A DNA stretch of 64,000 bases from Pithys albifrons albifrons (Eukaryota; Chordata; Aves; Passeriformes; Thamnophilidae). A model generated the notes under the pieces. The model searched no databases, had not been told where the DNA came from, and was given only the letters and a program-made list of their open reading frames with translations. Shown here piece after piece: positions 13,022 to 25,930 of this stretch. The first letter of the stretch is position 1. The number at the start of each line of letters is the position of its first letter. The position numbers were made by a program, and so were the translations under genes. The DNA is taken from the NCBI RefSeq assembly GCF_047495875.1, contig NC_092463.1, positions 7,334,622 to 7,398,621 on the forward strand, written 5' to 3'.

Positions 13022-13765
13022 ATCACAGAATCACAGAATCATTAAGGCTGGAAAAGACCTCTAAGACCATTGAGTCCAACTGTTAAACCAGCACAACCAC
13101 ATTCACCACTAAACCATGTCCCCAGGTGCCACATCCACATGCCTTTTGATCGCTTCCAGGGACAGTGATTCCTCCACATCCCCGGGCAGTCTGTCATGCC
13201 TGACAACCCTTTCAGTGAAAATTTTCCCTAATATCCAATCTGAACTTCTCCATGTGCAACTAAAGGACATTTCCTCTTGTCCTGTCGCTGGTTGCCTGGG
13301 AGTAGAGACTGACCCCCACCTGGCTACAGCCTCCTTTCAGGGAGTTGTAGAGAGTGAGGAGGTCCCTCCAAGCCTTCTCTTCCCCAGGTTAAACACCCCC
13401 AGCTCCCTCAGCTGCTCTTCATCAGATTTGTGCCCCAGACGCTTTCTCAATTCTGTTGCCCTTCTCTGGACACACTCCAGCACCTCAATATCTTTCTTGT
13501 ATTCAGGGGCCAAAACTGAACCCAGGATTTGAGGTGTGGCCTCACCAGTGCCCAGCCCAGGGGGACAGTCACTGCCCTGGTCCTGCTGGCCACACTATTC
13601 CTGATACAAGTCAGGATACCACTGACCTTCTTGGCAACCTGGGCACACTCTGGCTCATGTTCAGCTACTATCGACCAACACCCTCAGGTCCTTTTCTGCT
13701 GGGCAGCTTCCCAGCACTCTTCCCCAAGCCTGTAGCATTGTGTAGACACCTGGATGCCTTGTACA
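13022..13765 (-). mobile_element. CR1 LINE 3' portion, minus strand, about 740 bases
   Basis: It starts ATCACAGAATCACAGAATCA, then GGAAAAGACCTCTAAGACCA and GAGTCCAACTG, the reverse complement of the CR1 3' terminus. It continues through well-known CR1 blocks, including CTGTTGCCCTTCTCTGGACA and CTCAGGTCCTTTTCTGCTGG. It is 5' truncated, as nearly all CR1 copies are. The left-hand end of the tract is sharp and the right-hand end approximate. Confidence 0.93.
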
Positions 13766-15829
13766 AGAGACATCCGACTCTGTGAGGGCTTCTCATCCCC
13801 CACTGCTGTTACTTTCACCAGTGCCAGCTGTAGCCCTCAGTGCTGCTTTGCAGGTCTTTTCCCCAGTGTCCCATGCATCCATCCATCATTTTGGACACAC
13901 ACAGGCAGCAGGACAGAGCTGTGGTCATGCAGCTTCCATCTCTTCACCTTCCACAAAGCCTCCTCCATGGCAGCCACTTGCCAGCCTGTCTAGCGGCACC
14001 CATGTACCTGCCAAAGCAGGCACAGTCTGAGCCCAGGGTTTTAGCAGTTCCTAGCTGGAAGGCTGTGTGGAAAAAGAGATGAAAGCTTATTTTCAGAGTG
14101 TCAGTCTGTAATAAGTAATCAACAGCCTGAAGATTTGAATACAAAGTAGGCATATATGACATAATACTACCTTTGTGTCTTGAACCTGTTTTTTTATGGT
14201 ATTACTATTTAATTGCTCACATTAAGCCTGTCCAACAATACCATGTAGCATTAGTAACACTTAGTGTTGTGTCTTCAAAGTGCTTTACAAGCTAATTATG
14301 AAATGTGTCATTTAAGTGAAAACAAGTACCTTGGGCTGGGACCTGTGCTGTGTTTGACACAGCCTGGCAGATGCAGTGCTGTGTACACTGGGATGAGGAG
14401 TCATGTGATTCATGGCAGTGTAAAATCTGTGAGAAGAACAGGGAGAGAAAATGTTGGGATGGTGTTCTCCAAGGTATAAAACGTCACAGCTCCATGAGAC
14501 TTCTTTTTATGGCATGTGGGAAAACCTCAAGTGATCAAGAGGCGAGTTGAAGTAAATCTTCAAGTAGCAGAGTTTGGCTTTGATAGTGCATCTTCTTCTC
14601 TCCTTGCTTTAACGCAAGACTGAAAACTGAGAGTTAAAAGTCATAAATCAGTCAGAAATGCTTGTTTCACTTTGAGGATATGCATTACAGTAGCCATAAC
14701 ACAGGAATTAGGAAACTACAAGCACAGCCCAAAGGCAGCCCTTTGCCTTCAGCTGTGTCTGTGAAGTACCAGACAACTGTGTGACTGTACAAACACTAAT
14801 TAATCCTCAATAAAACAAGTAAAAAAAGTATACAAAAAGCATTCACATGTTGATTTGTTGCCAGGCCAGCATGAATTGGAGCAGGTGTTTGCCAAGGCAG
14901 GGCAGTCAAGTTGTAACCAGTTTCGACTGATGCTTCTGCAAGTCACTGTGTTCTCAGGCTCCGGCTGAAATGACACTCAAAAAGATGCAGGGTTCACTTT
15001 TGACTGGAAAAGAAAAATTTCCTTACAGAAAATCAGGGCTCCAAATCTGGCAGAGTTTCTTTAGACACACCTGTTGGCATAGAAAAGCTTCAGTAAGTAG
15101 GTGTATTTTGCTTTTTAGCCTTCAAATACAGGACCTCACTTGCTTCGCTATGCAAACTGGTTGATGTTTTATCAGCACAGACTGAGGAGAGACCCGATGT
15201 ATCAGCACTGGCAGGAAGTGGCTTTTGGAAAGTTACATTTCTCTTTGGATCGCTGGCTGACCTCTGGGTGTGTAAAGCAAAGCACAATCTCAATATTTAT
15301 ATCTTCTCACTTTATGAACTCTATAGCCAAAAGCCACCCAGTATCAAATGGGACAAATCTAAGGAATTCCTTCCTCTCTTCCCCCCCAAAACCCTCCTCT
15401 GAAGTTTTAAAAGACCCCCAGCTTCCTCCGTGTTCACACAGCTGACCCCCATCTGTGCTTACAGAGTTCTGGCTGAGCACAGCCAGGTGATGCTGTCCCT
15501 AAAGCTGAGGAAAGGCTGCATCTGGAAGGGAGGGCGTAGATGGTTCATGCTTGGGGTCTGTGACTGAGGTGAGCTCAGTTTGAGGAAGGCTATGGAGGCT
15601 TGGCTGAAACTGGAGAGATCTTCAATGACCTTCTAAATTATATTAGGGGGTGCTGCAGATCTCTGACAACCCCAAAGTATTTTACTTTTTTGTACCACCC
15701 GTGACCCCAAGTCCTCCCCAGAGCAGAAAATGCTTCTTGTAACACACAGATTTTCTTACTTCCAGCACAAGTGCTTACCCAAAGCACATGGACACACAGA
15801 GCCTGGTGGCCCTGCCTGGCTGTTGGCAA
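13766..15829. other. Intergenic region just upstream of the SYNE2 CpG island
   Basis: AT-rich to neutral sequence without recognised genes or repeats. Distal promoter or enhancer elements for SYNE2 could lie here, but I see no specific cluster of sites. Confidence 0.6.
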
Positions 15830-16149
15830 GGGGCGGGACAACAGCGCGGTCCCGGGAAGCGCTGGGAGGGAAAACACCGGGAAAGCCCCGCACGGCCGGT
15901 GAGCGCGGGCGGGAGCGGGGACCGTCCGCTTCTTCTGGTCGGGGCATCCCACGAACCGGGGGCGTGCCGGGGGTGTCCTACTGGGGCAGGAGGGGCAGCG
16001 ACGAGCTGCCGCCGCGGGGGGCGGAGGCGGCCCCAGGAGCGCTCCCGGCGCGGCGGGGGAGGCGGGGCCGGTGCGGGGGCCGCGGCCGCACCGCCCTCCG
16101 GCCCCGGGCGGGGAGAGCGCTCGCTCGCTGGCAGTGGCCGGGGCGGGGA

Positions 16150-16240
16150 GGGGCCGGTCCCTCCTCCTCATCCTCGTCCTCCTCCCGCCCTCCCCGCCGC
16201 CACCACCGCGCTCGCCGCCGATGCCGGGACTGCGCCCGCG
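16150..16240 (+). other. SYNE2: SYNE2 exon 1, non-coding (5' end approximate)
   Basis: A strong splice donor (GCG then GTGAGT, cut after 16240) follows the GC boxes and a pyrimidine-rich tract inside the CpG island. The next convincing acceptor that leads into coding sequence is at 34204. The 5' limit is a guess because the start site cannot be read from sequence. The exon contains an ATG at 16221 that would open a short upstream ORF running into exon 2. Other first exons within the island or intron 1 are possible. Confidence 0.5.
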
Positions 16241-16325
16241 GTGAGTCTGCCCCGCCGGGACCCGCCCGCGGGAAGTTGCAGCGCGGCCCGCCCGCGCCTT
16301 TGTGCGGGAAGCGGCGGCGCTGCCC

Positions 16326-16349
16326 GGCCCCGGCCCCGGCCCCGGCCCC
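16326..16349 (-). repeat. (GGGGCC)4 hexamer repeat in the first 110 bases of intron 1
   Basis: Four perfect GGCCCC units on the + strand, which read GGGGCC on the minus strand. They lie about 86 bases downstream of the exon 1 donor and inside the CpG island. The minus strand could form a G-quadruplex and the nascent transcript would be C-rich. A second short run of CCTGC units lies at about 16693-16710. Confidence 0.85.
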
Positions 16350-18354
16350 ATCCCCGGGCCCTGCCCCGGCCCGCTGGTGCCGCCGCCCCGCCCGGCCCCG
16401 GTACCTGCCGCTCTTTGTTCCCCGCCGCCGCCGCCTTTGTTCCCTCGGTGCCGGCTACACCTTCGGCACCGCCCGCGCCCCCCGCGGGACGCCGGGGAGC
16501 TCGGGTGGAGACACTCTGCTAGCGGAGCGAGTCCCGCGTCTCCCAGCCCGGCAAAAGCCGGGAAAGGGGGAAAAACACCGCGGCGGGAGTTCGCCGGGCT
16601 GCGAGGGGGAGAGCGGCGGGCTCGGCTGGGCGGCGGGAGCGGGTTTGGAGCATTCTCGGAGCTCTCCTGGAGCTCGCTCCCGCCCCCGCCGTCCTGCCCT
16701 GCCCTGCCCTCCCGAGGGGGCCGCGCTGCCGGCGGAACTCCGGCCCGGCCGGCCCGTCCCGGGCAGGAGATGCGGGCAGGGCGTGCGGGCAGGTGACCGG
16801 CACTTCCACGGGCAGCCGTGGGTACCACTTGCATCGCCCTTATCGCTCGGGTTGTGTGTTTGGGAAGTGATGGTGGATACTTAGGCAAAGTTCCCGGGTG
16901 AATGAGCAACTATTCTGGAAGGGACTCGGGAAGCACCGGCATCCTCCAACATCTGTGTTTTATTGCCGGGGCGCTGCTGCTGCCCGGGATGAAGCGCTGC
17001 CCGCTGAGATCTGCGCTTTCCGTTGCACATAGGCTCCTTTCTCTTCACCGCCTTTACTACCAGCCTCCCTTCTGCCTTCCCTTCCTTCCATCATTCCAGG
17101 GCTCCTGTCAGCTGCCTTTTCCCTCTCGGAGCAATTGTTACGGATCTGTGTTATTGCGGCCCAAGGGATGCCGCACGTGGAGCTCCCGGTCTGTAAGTCG
17201 ACTTTGTGTCAGGTGCTCTGTGTGCGTGGATTTAGGGAAAGGCTCCTTGTCCTCCTTTCACCTCCACAGCTAAAGCTGGGCTCAGTCCTGTCCCGCCAAA
17301 ACAGAATCGTTCTTCTTTTTACTCTGTTTTTCCTGTATGCTGCTGGAGGCATTGGGAAGTAGAGCAGGTGCACCCTCTGCAAGTTGCTCAGAATCTACAG
17401 AGAGAAAACTTTGAGCAAGTTTGTTTCTCACAGCCCTTGTCGGGTCTGTGCCTGTATGTTCCTCATGCCTCTGCTTCCCTCTTTCAGGATGCCTCATGTC
17501 CCGCCTGTCCTCTTCCCCTCTTTCCATCATTCCCGCGTTTTCCTCCCTCTCAGCTTGCAGGGCGATCTCGGAACAGATAAAGACGTAATTGCCACGTGCA
17601 GGGTCTTGGCTCGTTACTGTGACTCTTGGCCAAGCGAGCACAGCCCTAGCTTGGCTGGCATGTCTGTTTATATCTGTGTGAAATGCAATAGCTGCAGGAG
17701 GAACACACACGGCCGCTGGCGCCTCCTTAGCTGTGTCATGGGCTGTGGCCACTCCTGGGGTGGCCTTAGAGCTCCGAGAAGGAGCAGGGTGGTGGCTGCT
17801 AATGCTGCCCACCATAGCAGTGTCTGCACACATGCTGCCACCTCACGCTGAAATCAGGGCAGCCTAAATAATTGATTTCCAAGGCAGAAGGTGGCATATA
17901 TAGCCAGAGAGAATGGGGTGGTGTGGAGTGAGCAGGAGGTGGTGGGGAGAGGAAGCCCTGGCATCTGCAGGCAGTGGCAGTGGGGATGAGCTGAGGCAAA
18001 GAGGGATGGGCAGTGACACTGGAGTTTGTAGGGGTGGTGTAAACCCAGCAGTGACCACAATCAGGTCCTGCCCTGTGCTGATGTGAACAGTGGCAATGTT
18101 TGGGCCCCCCTTGCATGAGATGCTGTACAAACACATATTCAGATGTGTGTAAGTTATGTCTGTTCTTTCCTTCTTCATAATGAATGGTAATGAATGATAA
18201 TTGCTTTTTTACCCTAGCTATCTATAGAAACATATATTAAAGTTCCTTTATGTAAAATATTCTTTACATATAACCTCAGGAAGCTCTATTTGGAAGTGCT
18301 GCTGATATCATACAGTGTTAAGGTTTAAGCATGGTGGTTTAAGAGGGGCAAAGG

Positions 18355-18420
18355 AGCTGGACTTTGATGATCCTTGTGCGTTCCTTCCAACTCAGGATCT
18401 TCTATGATTCAGGATATTCT
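18355..18420 (+). mobile_element. CR1-type tail fragment, + strand
   Basis: AGCTGGACTTTGATGATCC followed by TTCCTTCCAACTCAGGATC and TTCTATGATTC matches a CR1 3' end. It is close to the tail of the tRNA-Ile SINE at 880-1016, so it could be either a CR1 or a headless SINE copy. Confidence 0.75.
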
Positions 18421-21400
18421 AAGAAAGGAACTAATTCTTCTTCTAATAAATATGACTAGAAGTTCTTTAAGTAGCTGAGAACTTTGTAGGTGTTAGTATC
18501 ACTCAGCCAGTCCTGTAGTGTGCCAGCTATTTTTCATTTGTCAGGCAAAGATTTTAAGTGTAGACACAATGAAGTAATTCAAGGAGCGGCATGCATTGCT
18601 GGCTAATGATCTAATAGCTTGAAAATGCTTTATCTCCCTAGCTGTTAATTTTAAGTTTTATGGTAAGGGGAAGTAACAGAAGAAAAAAAAGTGTTACTGT
18701 TTGTTCCTTTGCAGTTTTTGTCTGTGAGTCTTATGTTATTTCTTCTGATACATTTTTGGGAAAAGTTGCTTCATGTTTCAGGAGAAAATTGCTTTGTTTC
18801 AGGGAAAAAATGGGCCACAGTTCAGCCCTTTTCCTGGGTTCATTATACACACTGTAAAACCCCTTTACTGGTAATTATTCCATAAACAGTGAGTTCAGTT
18901 CCACTCAGTTTCCTCAACATCTGAATATAGAAAGGAACTAAAGAAAAAGTCCCAGAGAGGGTATGAAGAAGCACAGCTTGGGAGATCAGGTATAAAGGGC
19001 CTCATTCATTTTGGTTTATCTGTAGTACAGGGATATGCCCTTACTCCATGAATCATCTCCTGACATCTGTTTGCAGCGCTGTTTTCTTAGCAACTGTGGC
19101 TCTGTTTAAGATCTGGACTCTCAATGGCCGGATTTGTGCCGAAAGATGCAAAGAGACAATCCAACCTCTTCCAAGCAAAGCTGTGCCTTTCAGCCCATTT
19201 ACCCAATTCATTTCTTTCCCGGAGGCACAATAAATACCAGTTTTAAAAGTCTCCCAGCTGAGATGCTTTTTCTGTGTGTGCGCAGAGATGCTTATCTGTT
19301 GCTTACCACAACTGAAGTGTTTCCCCAACACGATCTGGCAGTGTGGGAGGGGATGGCAGTGGGCTGTGTCTTTGCTCCTGTTGAAGGGATGAGCTGTGTG
19401 TGCACCACGCTTGCTCTACCTTGTTGCAGCTTATTTTGAACTATCATGGCACTTGTAGATGTGGGAGAGGACGCGGTCTTGGAGGAACGCTGAGAAAGTA
19501 GCCAGTGATGGCAAGGACCCACTCCTAGCAACGTGCCTGTTTGAACAGGTAGTTGGATTAGGCAGTGGGATTATACATGTGGAGTGTGGAGCACTGTATG
19601 AGTAACACTTCGGGACCAGATCCATAAGCTGCGATTAGAGAGAAGGTGACATTTCATACATCTCTCACCTAATCTTTCTTTGCTGGAATTCCATCCCTGG
19701 CCAGTGTGGGTAGGGTCTTCTGTAGTTGAGACAGAGGTGGCCATGTAGCCACTGGGAGATCAGGTTGATCTGATTTTTGCCATCTGTGCTCCCTGGAGGG
19801 TGATCAAGATCTGACTTGGGTCAAGGGAAGGTTTTTACTTCAGCTGATGTAGATAAATTGGTTGGGAATGTAAATCTGTGTCAGGAAGTACAAGTGGTGT
19901 GTCCATACTAAGGGATAGGTGATGTTCACCCTCCTCCCCACTGTGCTGACATGCAGTTTCTGCAGGAGGAGCAGGAGGTCATACCTGCAGCAGAATCTAC
20001 AACTACTGGACTGTGAATCAAAAAATAAAATGTTACCCCACAGAATATGGATCTGACTGCCTTACCCTTCCTGGACTGACTTGCATCCTGTGGAGCATGA
20101 AGGATGCCAGTAACAAGTAGTCAACTGTGAAGGATGAAGGTGTTTTGGCTTGGGGTAAATCTGAGAGGGGAGAGACCCCTGATGTTTAGAGCATTTTGTT
20201 TGCCAAAAGATTACAGAGTGGAGATGGGAAGGCTAAATAAATAGTGTTGCTGAATACTGGCCAGTTTTCTGTGACCTTCATGGGTTGCATACAAGTCCTG
20301 GTGTTAGTGAGGGTACAAAGAATAGAACCTCTGTAAATCACTTAAATCACAGTGTTTGCAGCAGGGAATGAAACCAGCTGCTTCTGTGGAGATGTGTAGG
20401 GGCTGTGAGAGGGACTGAAGAAGGAGTGGGGATAAAACTTTTGTTTAGCCCAGCTACATGCACAGGAAGGGAGCACAAAGCTGTGTGAGGGAAAGAGCTG
20501 GAGCTGAACAGGCTGTTATCTCCCCCCAGGAGGGGAAATGGGGCAGAGCTTTGACTGTGGGCACAACTTTGGCCTCTCATAGGGCGGCATGTTTGCTTTC
20601 TAACCTTTCTGCAGCCTGCTGATAACTCCTTACACAATGCAGCTGCACAGATTGGCTCGAGAGGTTTTTAAGGAATTGCTGACCCTGTAACAAGCAGTAA
20701 TGTTTGTGGCCAGGGATGAGGAAGAAGAGAAAAGAATAACAATTATCTGAGCATTAAGACTCAATCTGCAAGTTCTATCAAGGGAAATGACAATTAAGAT
20801 GGAAAACAAAACACTTGTAATTACTTTCATGGAAATGTAGGGAGGAGGCAGAAATGTGGGGTTTGCAGGAAAAGGTTTTGCTTTCTAGATCTTTTGGCCT
20901 GTTGGTTGCCAGGAGAAAGACCAGAAGTTGGTGAATGGTGGAGGGAAGGGTTGAGGCAGAAAGGGGAATGAATACACTGTATGTGCCTTGTCTGTGCACA
21001 ACCAGCCATGGAACAATTGCAAAGTCACTTCAGAAATGGGTTCAGTTCAGTTTGCATTAGAGACACCTCTGTTTTGTGTTGGGTTAGTTTATGTTGTTAA
21101 TGACCACCTAAATGATTCAGAGAGAGAAAAAAAAGCTGCCCCACAATCAATATGTCCAGCTTTTTGGAGGCTCTTGTATTGGATCAATCCTTTTCTTGCA
21201 GGAATACTTGCTGAACTATTCAAGTTCAATGACTGAATGAAATTCTTCTAGCAAAGCTGAGCCCAGTAGTGAAGGTAGTTGTGTATCACCTGGTTACAAG
21301 GTGTTTCTGGGGGAGGGAAACGCAGAGCACTTGCATGGTGTGTCTGCTGGAGACGCTCTTTTTCACTTCAGTGTACCTCGAGGGGATGTTGCTTTGTTTA

Positions 21401-24400
21401 CTTCCTTTCCCCCATCTTAAAAGGGCAAGATTCATCTTGTCAAACTATGTAACATAACTATCTGCATGAGAGACAGTTCTCCAGACTCCTTTCATAGTCA
21501 CTGGAGAGGAGCACACACTTCTGAGCCATGATTCACCCACACTGAGTTGGACATCTAAAAATACATTGGACAAACTGCCCTAAAAGTGCCTGTTTCTCTC
21601 CATTGTTTCTGCAGAGCTCAAACAATGAGCACACACGGAGGCATTGCTCCTGTAGCTGTTTAGTGTCAGGGGAGCTGAATCTCGGCCAAAGTCTCTCATA
21701 TCCCAGCAGAGCACCTGGGAGGGCTCCGAGTGTCCTCATTTCCATCAGACTGTGTTGGTTGTGCAGTGTAAGGCGTTGTGGCTGTACAGACAGCAATGTC
21801 CAGTGCAAATCCACCCTCTTCCCCTGCTCAGTCATTGGACTGGGACGAGCTTCAGGCTGAACCAGCAGCCCCAGACAATCTGCTGTAAATAAGAGGCCGG
21901 AGGGGATTTGTGGAGTGGCTTTTTCAAGGTCGCACATCAGGTTAGTGGCAGAGGTGGAAGCAATGAGGATGCTCTGAGCTCCCAGGAGTGTGCTCCTTCC
22001 CCTCTCTGAGCTCCTCACAACTGCCTTGCAACCTGCTGCTCTCCTGGGGGTGAGACTGACAGCCTGGCTCTCAGTGATGCACAGCACCTGGTAGGTACTC
22101 CCGTCCTTTGGGTGAAAACCTTTGGCAAATTATATAGGCTCATCTTCTTTTCTCCCTGCCCTTTCTCTTGCAAAAATCCATATTTCAGGCACATATCTGA
22201 ATTACTGTGCATTCATGAGGCTGCTGGGGGTGACTGTGTGTGCTCTCGATCACAAGCAGCTAAACCTTGGAGTAAATGTGCCACAGTTCAGGCTGGTGGT
22301 GGCCCAGGACAGCATGGGTGGTTATTTTGTGGTGGTTGAGTGGTGCGTGGAAACTCTTTAAACAGACATGTCCAAACTATGCAATATATATATGTATGGA
22401 CACCTAAATGTAAATCTCAGGGAGTTTTGCAGCTACACAGAGAGCTGTGCCCAGATGTCCTCTGAAGTGTGGCTGCCATCACCGTGCTATTTAGCATTCT
22501 GGAAAAGAAATTGCCAGTTCTTCTGGAAAAAGCCTAACTTTTATGTGTGCATGTAACCCAGGTAGGCTAAGGATAAAATTCCTCCTGTGCAGAGAACTAG
22601 TTTACAGCAGAAAGACTTCTTTGCTAAGTGTGCTGAGTGTCTAGGGAGAGACTTTGTTGAAGGAATTTGTTTGTGTAGCAGATATGAAGCACAGGCAGGT
22701 ACCAAGTGTTAAATGGACCCTGTGCAAGTCTGATTGCAGACAAATACCAGAGCATTCTCCTATCTGTCTTGATACATGAGAAAGAATATGATAGCCATGA
22801 AATAGAAAGAACGTGTTGTCTAAGCCAGGATTTTATTCCTCAAGTTCTACTTAGGGGGTCTGTGGGTGAACTCCAGGAGGTGAAACAGATTGCAATTTGA
22901 TTCCAGAAAGAACAACTGGGAAGAGGAGGGAAAGAGCAAACTATTAAATGAGAGCTGGGAGAAAAGCCAGTCTCCAAAAATAAACATTGAAGATCAATTC
23001 CAGGTATTTCCTGGCATTGTCATTCTGCTTCATCAACCACTTGGACTGTAACAAGTGGTTTTACAGTTAGCAGGCTGACAGGTTTAGGGTTGTTTGGTGG
23101 GGTTTTTTAAGAGAAAAAAGTGTCTGATAGAGTGTTTGCAGCATTGTTTCTTACGCAGAACTGGGTGGGATGTTGCTGATGAAATACCTCTGGGATTAAA
23201 AAGCAGAGCTTGTTTTTGTAAGAGGGAATCAAGAGCAGAGATGGATTCATTTTGGAGAAGTGAAAAATGTGGATTTTCTTCCCAATTACATGCCCAGGGC
23301 ACCTCAGGAATTCCTAAGGGGAAGGAAGCTGATATCTGTGCAATGTAGCATGAGCAAACACTGTTCCTGCAGAGCAGTTGTGCCTTACTAGTGCTGCAGG
23401 TGGCCTTGGAATGGCTTTACAGATAATGTTAGTAAGTGAAGGCATCGCCTTTGCAAAGCTTGGAGGTGACTTGGAACAAGTTTCTGCTTGGAAAAATTCT
23501 ACAGAAAGCCAGTCCAGGAGTTTACTGTAGTGAAAGCCAGTGTGTGGATTGTGAGGAAATTGAAGCATATCCTGTTCCAAGGGCCTGCTCTGGTGATCAC
23601 ACGCCATCTCCCTGCTGGGGTTTCGTTCCGGACAGTGACTCCGAGAGGTGCGTCCCTGCAGACTGTGCAGGAACACGCCTCAGTGGGCTGGAGCTGGCTG
23701 GGGCAGGAGTTGTGGCTCGTGTCTTACCTCACCTGCTTTGCCTGGACCAGCCGAGGATGGGAGGGAGGGCACCTCTGCTTATGCAACACGTCCTCTGTTG
23801 CTTGACTGAACTTGTCTATAAGTAGCTTTTGTGTTAGTTATGCTGGTGCCTTTCAGCAAGGGAGATGCACGGGGCTTATGGGCATTCATCCTGGTTTGTC
23901 TCCGTTGTAAGAAATCCTGATTCTCAAAGAAAGCAGCCTGGATACTCTGTGATTGAGACTTGGATGAGGAGACTGGCATCCTGCATGTGCAGAAGGGGAA
24001 TGAGTGCGTGACATGAGTAAGTCATGCTTTAGTCTAAGCTCTTTCTGATTCAGGATACTCAGCTTTGCAATTACATCTGTATTTTTTATTTCATTTTCTT
24101 ATAGCAAGAATAGCTTATTCTAGCAGGTTACTATGTAACACCAAGTTCTTTCTCTTGGGCTATGTGCTGTTTGGTCCTTTCTGGCATCAGCACTGGTAGG
24201 AATAACAGTGTTTGGCCTGGTTTTCATTGCACACAAAAAGTTACTCTACAGGCTTGAAACTAATGCTATAAATCAGAGATTTAGGTTTGTGGCTTGGTCT
24301 TTTTTTTCCCCCTAAAGCAACTAATTCTTTAAAAGTCAAGGGAAAGACATTTTATTTGTCTGAAGTGGTAAAGGAAAGTGTTTTCCTTAGTGGAGAGGGT

Positions 24401-25679
24401 CCTGCACTGTCAGCGTGGGAGATGCCACTGTCAAGGGGCCTCTTTCATGTGTGAAAAACCAGCACAGGCTGTGCTTGTAGAAAGGCTGCTCTGCCCACAA
24501 ACCTTGAAGTATGTGGGACAGCAGACATAAAACAAACAAACAAGACCCTGAGCAGCACTTTGAAGGGAATTTTCAGCTGGAAGAATTAAAGGGACATGAA
24601 AAACTTGCTCTTGGGAGAGGTGGCCCCTCCAAGACAGAGCAGAGGTGTGCTGGGGGAAGAGCAGTAGTTTGCATTGCTGTAGCCTCAGCTGGACATGCTT
24701 GGGAGAGAAGCTGATACATTCATAGCTCCCAGGATAGGACCTATCATTTAAATTGTAATTTGCCCTTCAAATTTGGCAAGCTTCATTTGTCTTTTGCTTG
24801 ACAAATCTCTCCTTTGTGTTCTCCTTCTGCCCGTGTAAAACAGCGAGCACTGCTGGGGAGAGCTACTTGCAGTAGATTCCTTTTCTCTGCTATATTTAGT
24901 GATCAAAACATGTTCGTGATCTTTGCAGGAATACTGCCAAAGCAGATAGGTTTAGCATGAGACATGCCCTTTCTCTTTTGGCTCCCAAATCCATGTTGTG
25001 TTCCACTTTCCTCCCTTTCCCGACACCGTCAATGGCTCTGTCTTCTGGTCTGTTGTGCAAACATTGTGCTGCTGCTTCCAGGGATTTTGTTCAATTAGAG
25101 CAAGTCCCTGCTTCAGTGAAAACTCCTGTGTTGAGGTTGCCACTATCCCTAGCTTTCCTTTTTCTAAATTTCCTGAAAAAGCAGATTGCTGCTTTTCAGG
25201 AAGATCTTTCTGAACAGCCTCAAGATTTAATTGAGGCACTCCAGGCTTTTTATTACTTGGGCAAACTTCACTCAGGAGAATAATATTTGTTAACCATTGG
25301 ACTTTCCTTTATTTGGGGAAAAAGGGAAATAGGAAGGTAGTGGAAAGGAAACATTTGTATCCCTTCAAAGGCAGAATGTTACTAGGAGCCTGATTGCTAT
25401 TAATATCATGTCATTAATGCAAAGCAGGTATAATTATTATACATTGCTATTTTAAATACATTTAAATACCTTTACCATGTAAGGTGGCTCCAGTGTTAAT
25501 GGTAAGCTGGCTGTGAGTCTCTATTAAAACACTAACCAAAGAATTTCAATTGCAATCCGGGGGAAGGAAAGAAACACTTGCAAATAAAAAGAACTTCTTG
25601 CAATGCCTCTTGCTTGGTTAAAACCGGCAGTGTTGTTGTCCAGTTCGTTCTAATCAGGCATGAGAGTTAAACTTGCTCT

Positions 25680-25930
25680 GGTTGCAGGCGATTTCCCTCC
25701 CCCTTCCCTTCGCAACTGTAAAGTCTGACTCAGGGCCAGGCAGCCCTAGGAAGGGCCATGACGAGCTCTTTGGATGGGAACTGCCCAGCTAAAGGTCAGA
25801 GGTCTGTCTGAGCCCTGCGGCGCCGGCCCTGCCGTGCCCACGCTGCTCCCTCTGCCAAAACGGGACCAGGCAGGGCATGGCCACTCAGAGCTGTGCGTGG
25901 CCCCAGACCTCACCTGAGCCCAGGTAGCTG
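25680..25930. promoter_or_regulatory. GC-rich intronic patch, candidate enhancer or alternative promoter
   Basis: A local rise in G+C inside AT-rich intron 1, with a CG-containing core (GCGGCGCCGGCCC near 25818) and a perfect AP-1 type TGACTCA at 25726-25732. This is suggestive only. No donor site linking it to exon 2 is obvious. Confidence 0.3.

Larger units (their letters stand above)
15830..16800 (+). promoter_or_regulatory. SYNE2: CpG-island promoter of SYNE2
   Basis: This stretch is extremely G+C rich and dense in CG dinucleotides, unlike the AT-rich sequence on both sides. It has several GC-box (Sp1-type) motifs, for example near 15907, 16061, 16107 and 16140, then a pyrimidine-rich run (about 16158-16200) just before the inferred first exon. 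I see no TATA box, so this would be a TATA-less, dispersed-start promoter. The island could also fire antisense, but I see no gene on the minus strand to support that. Confidence 0.8.

Noticed and set aside
13116..13735. Open frames on the + strand within 13.1-13.7 kb
   Set aside because: They are antisense to the CR1 fragment and are artefacts of the repeat.
1..15830. SGPP1, the gene expected upstream of SYNE2 in vertebrates
   Set aside because: No coding segment resembling it was seen. It probably lies further upstream, outside the window.
15638..16909. 423-codon open frame on the minus strand and 384-codon frame on the + strand across the CpG island
   Set aside because: Stops are rare in very GC-rich DNA. 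Both translations are Pro/Gly/Arg/Ala low-complexity with no domains, and they overlap the inferred promoter and exon 1.
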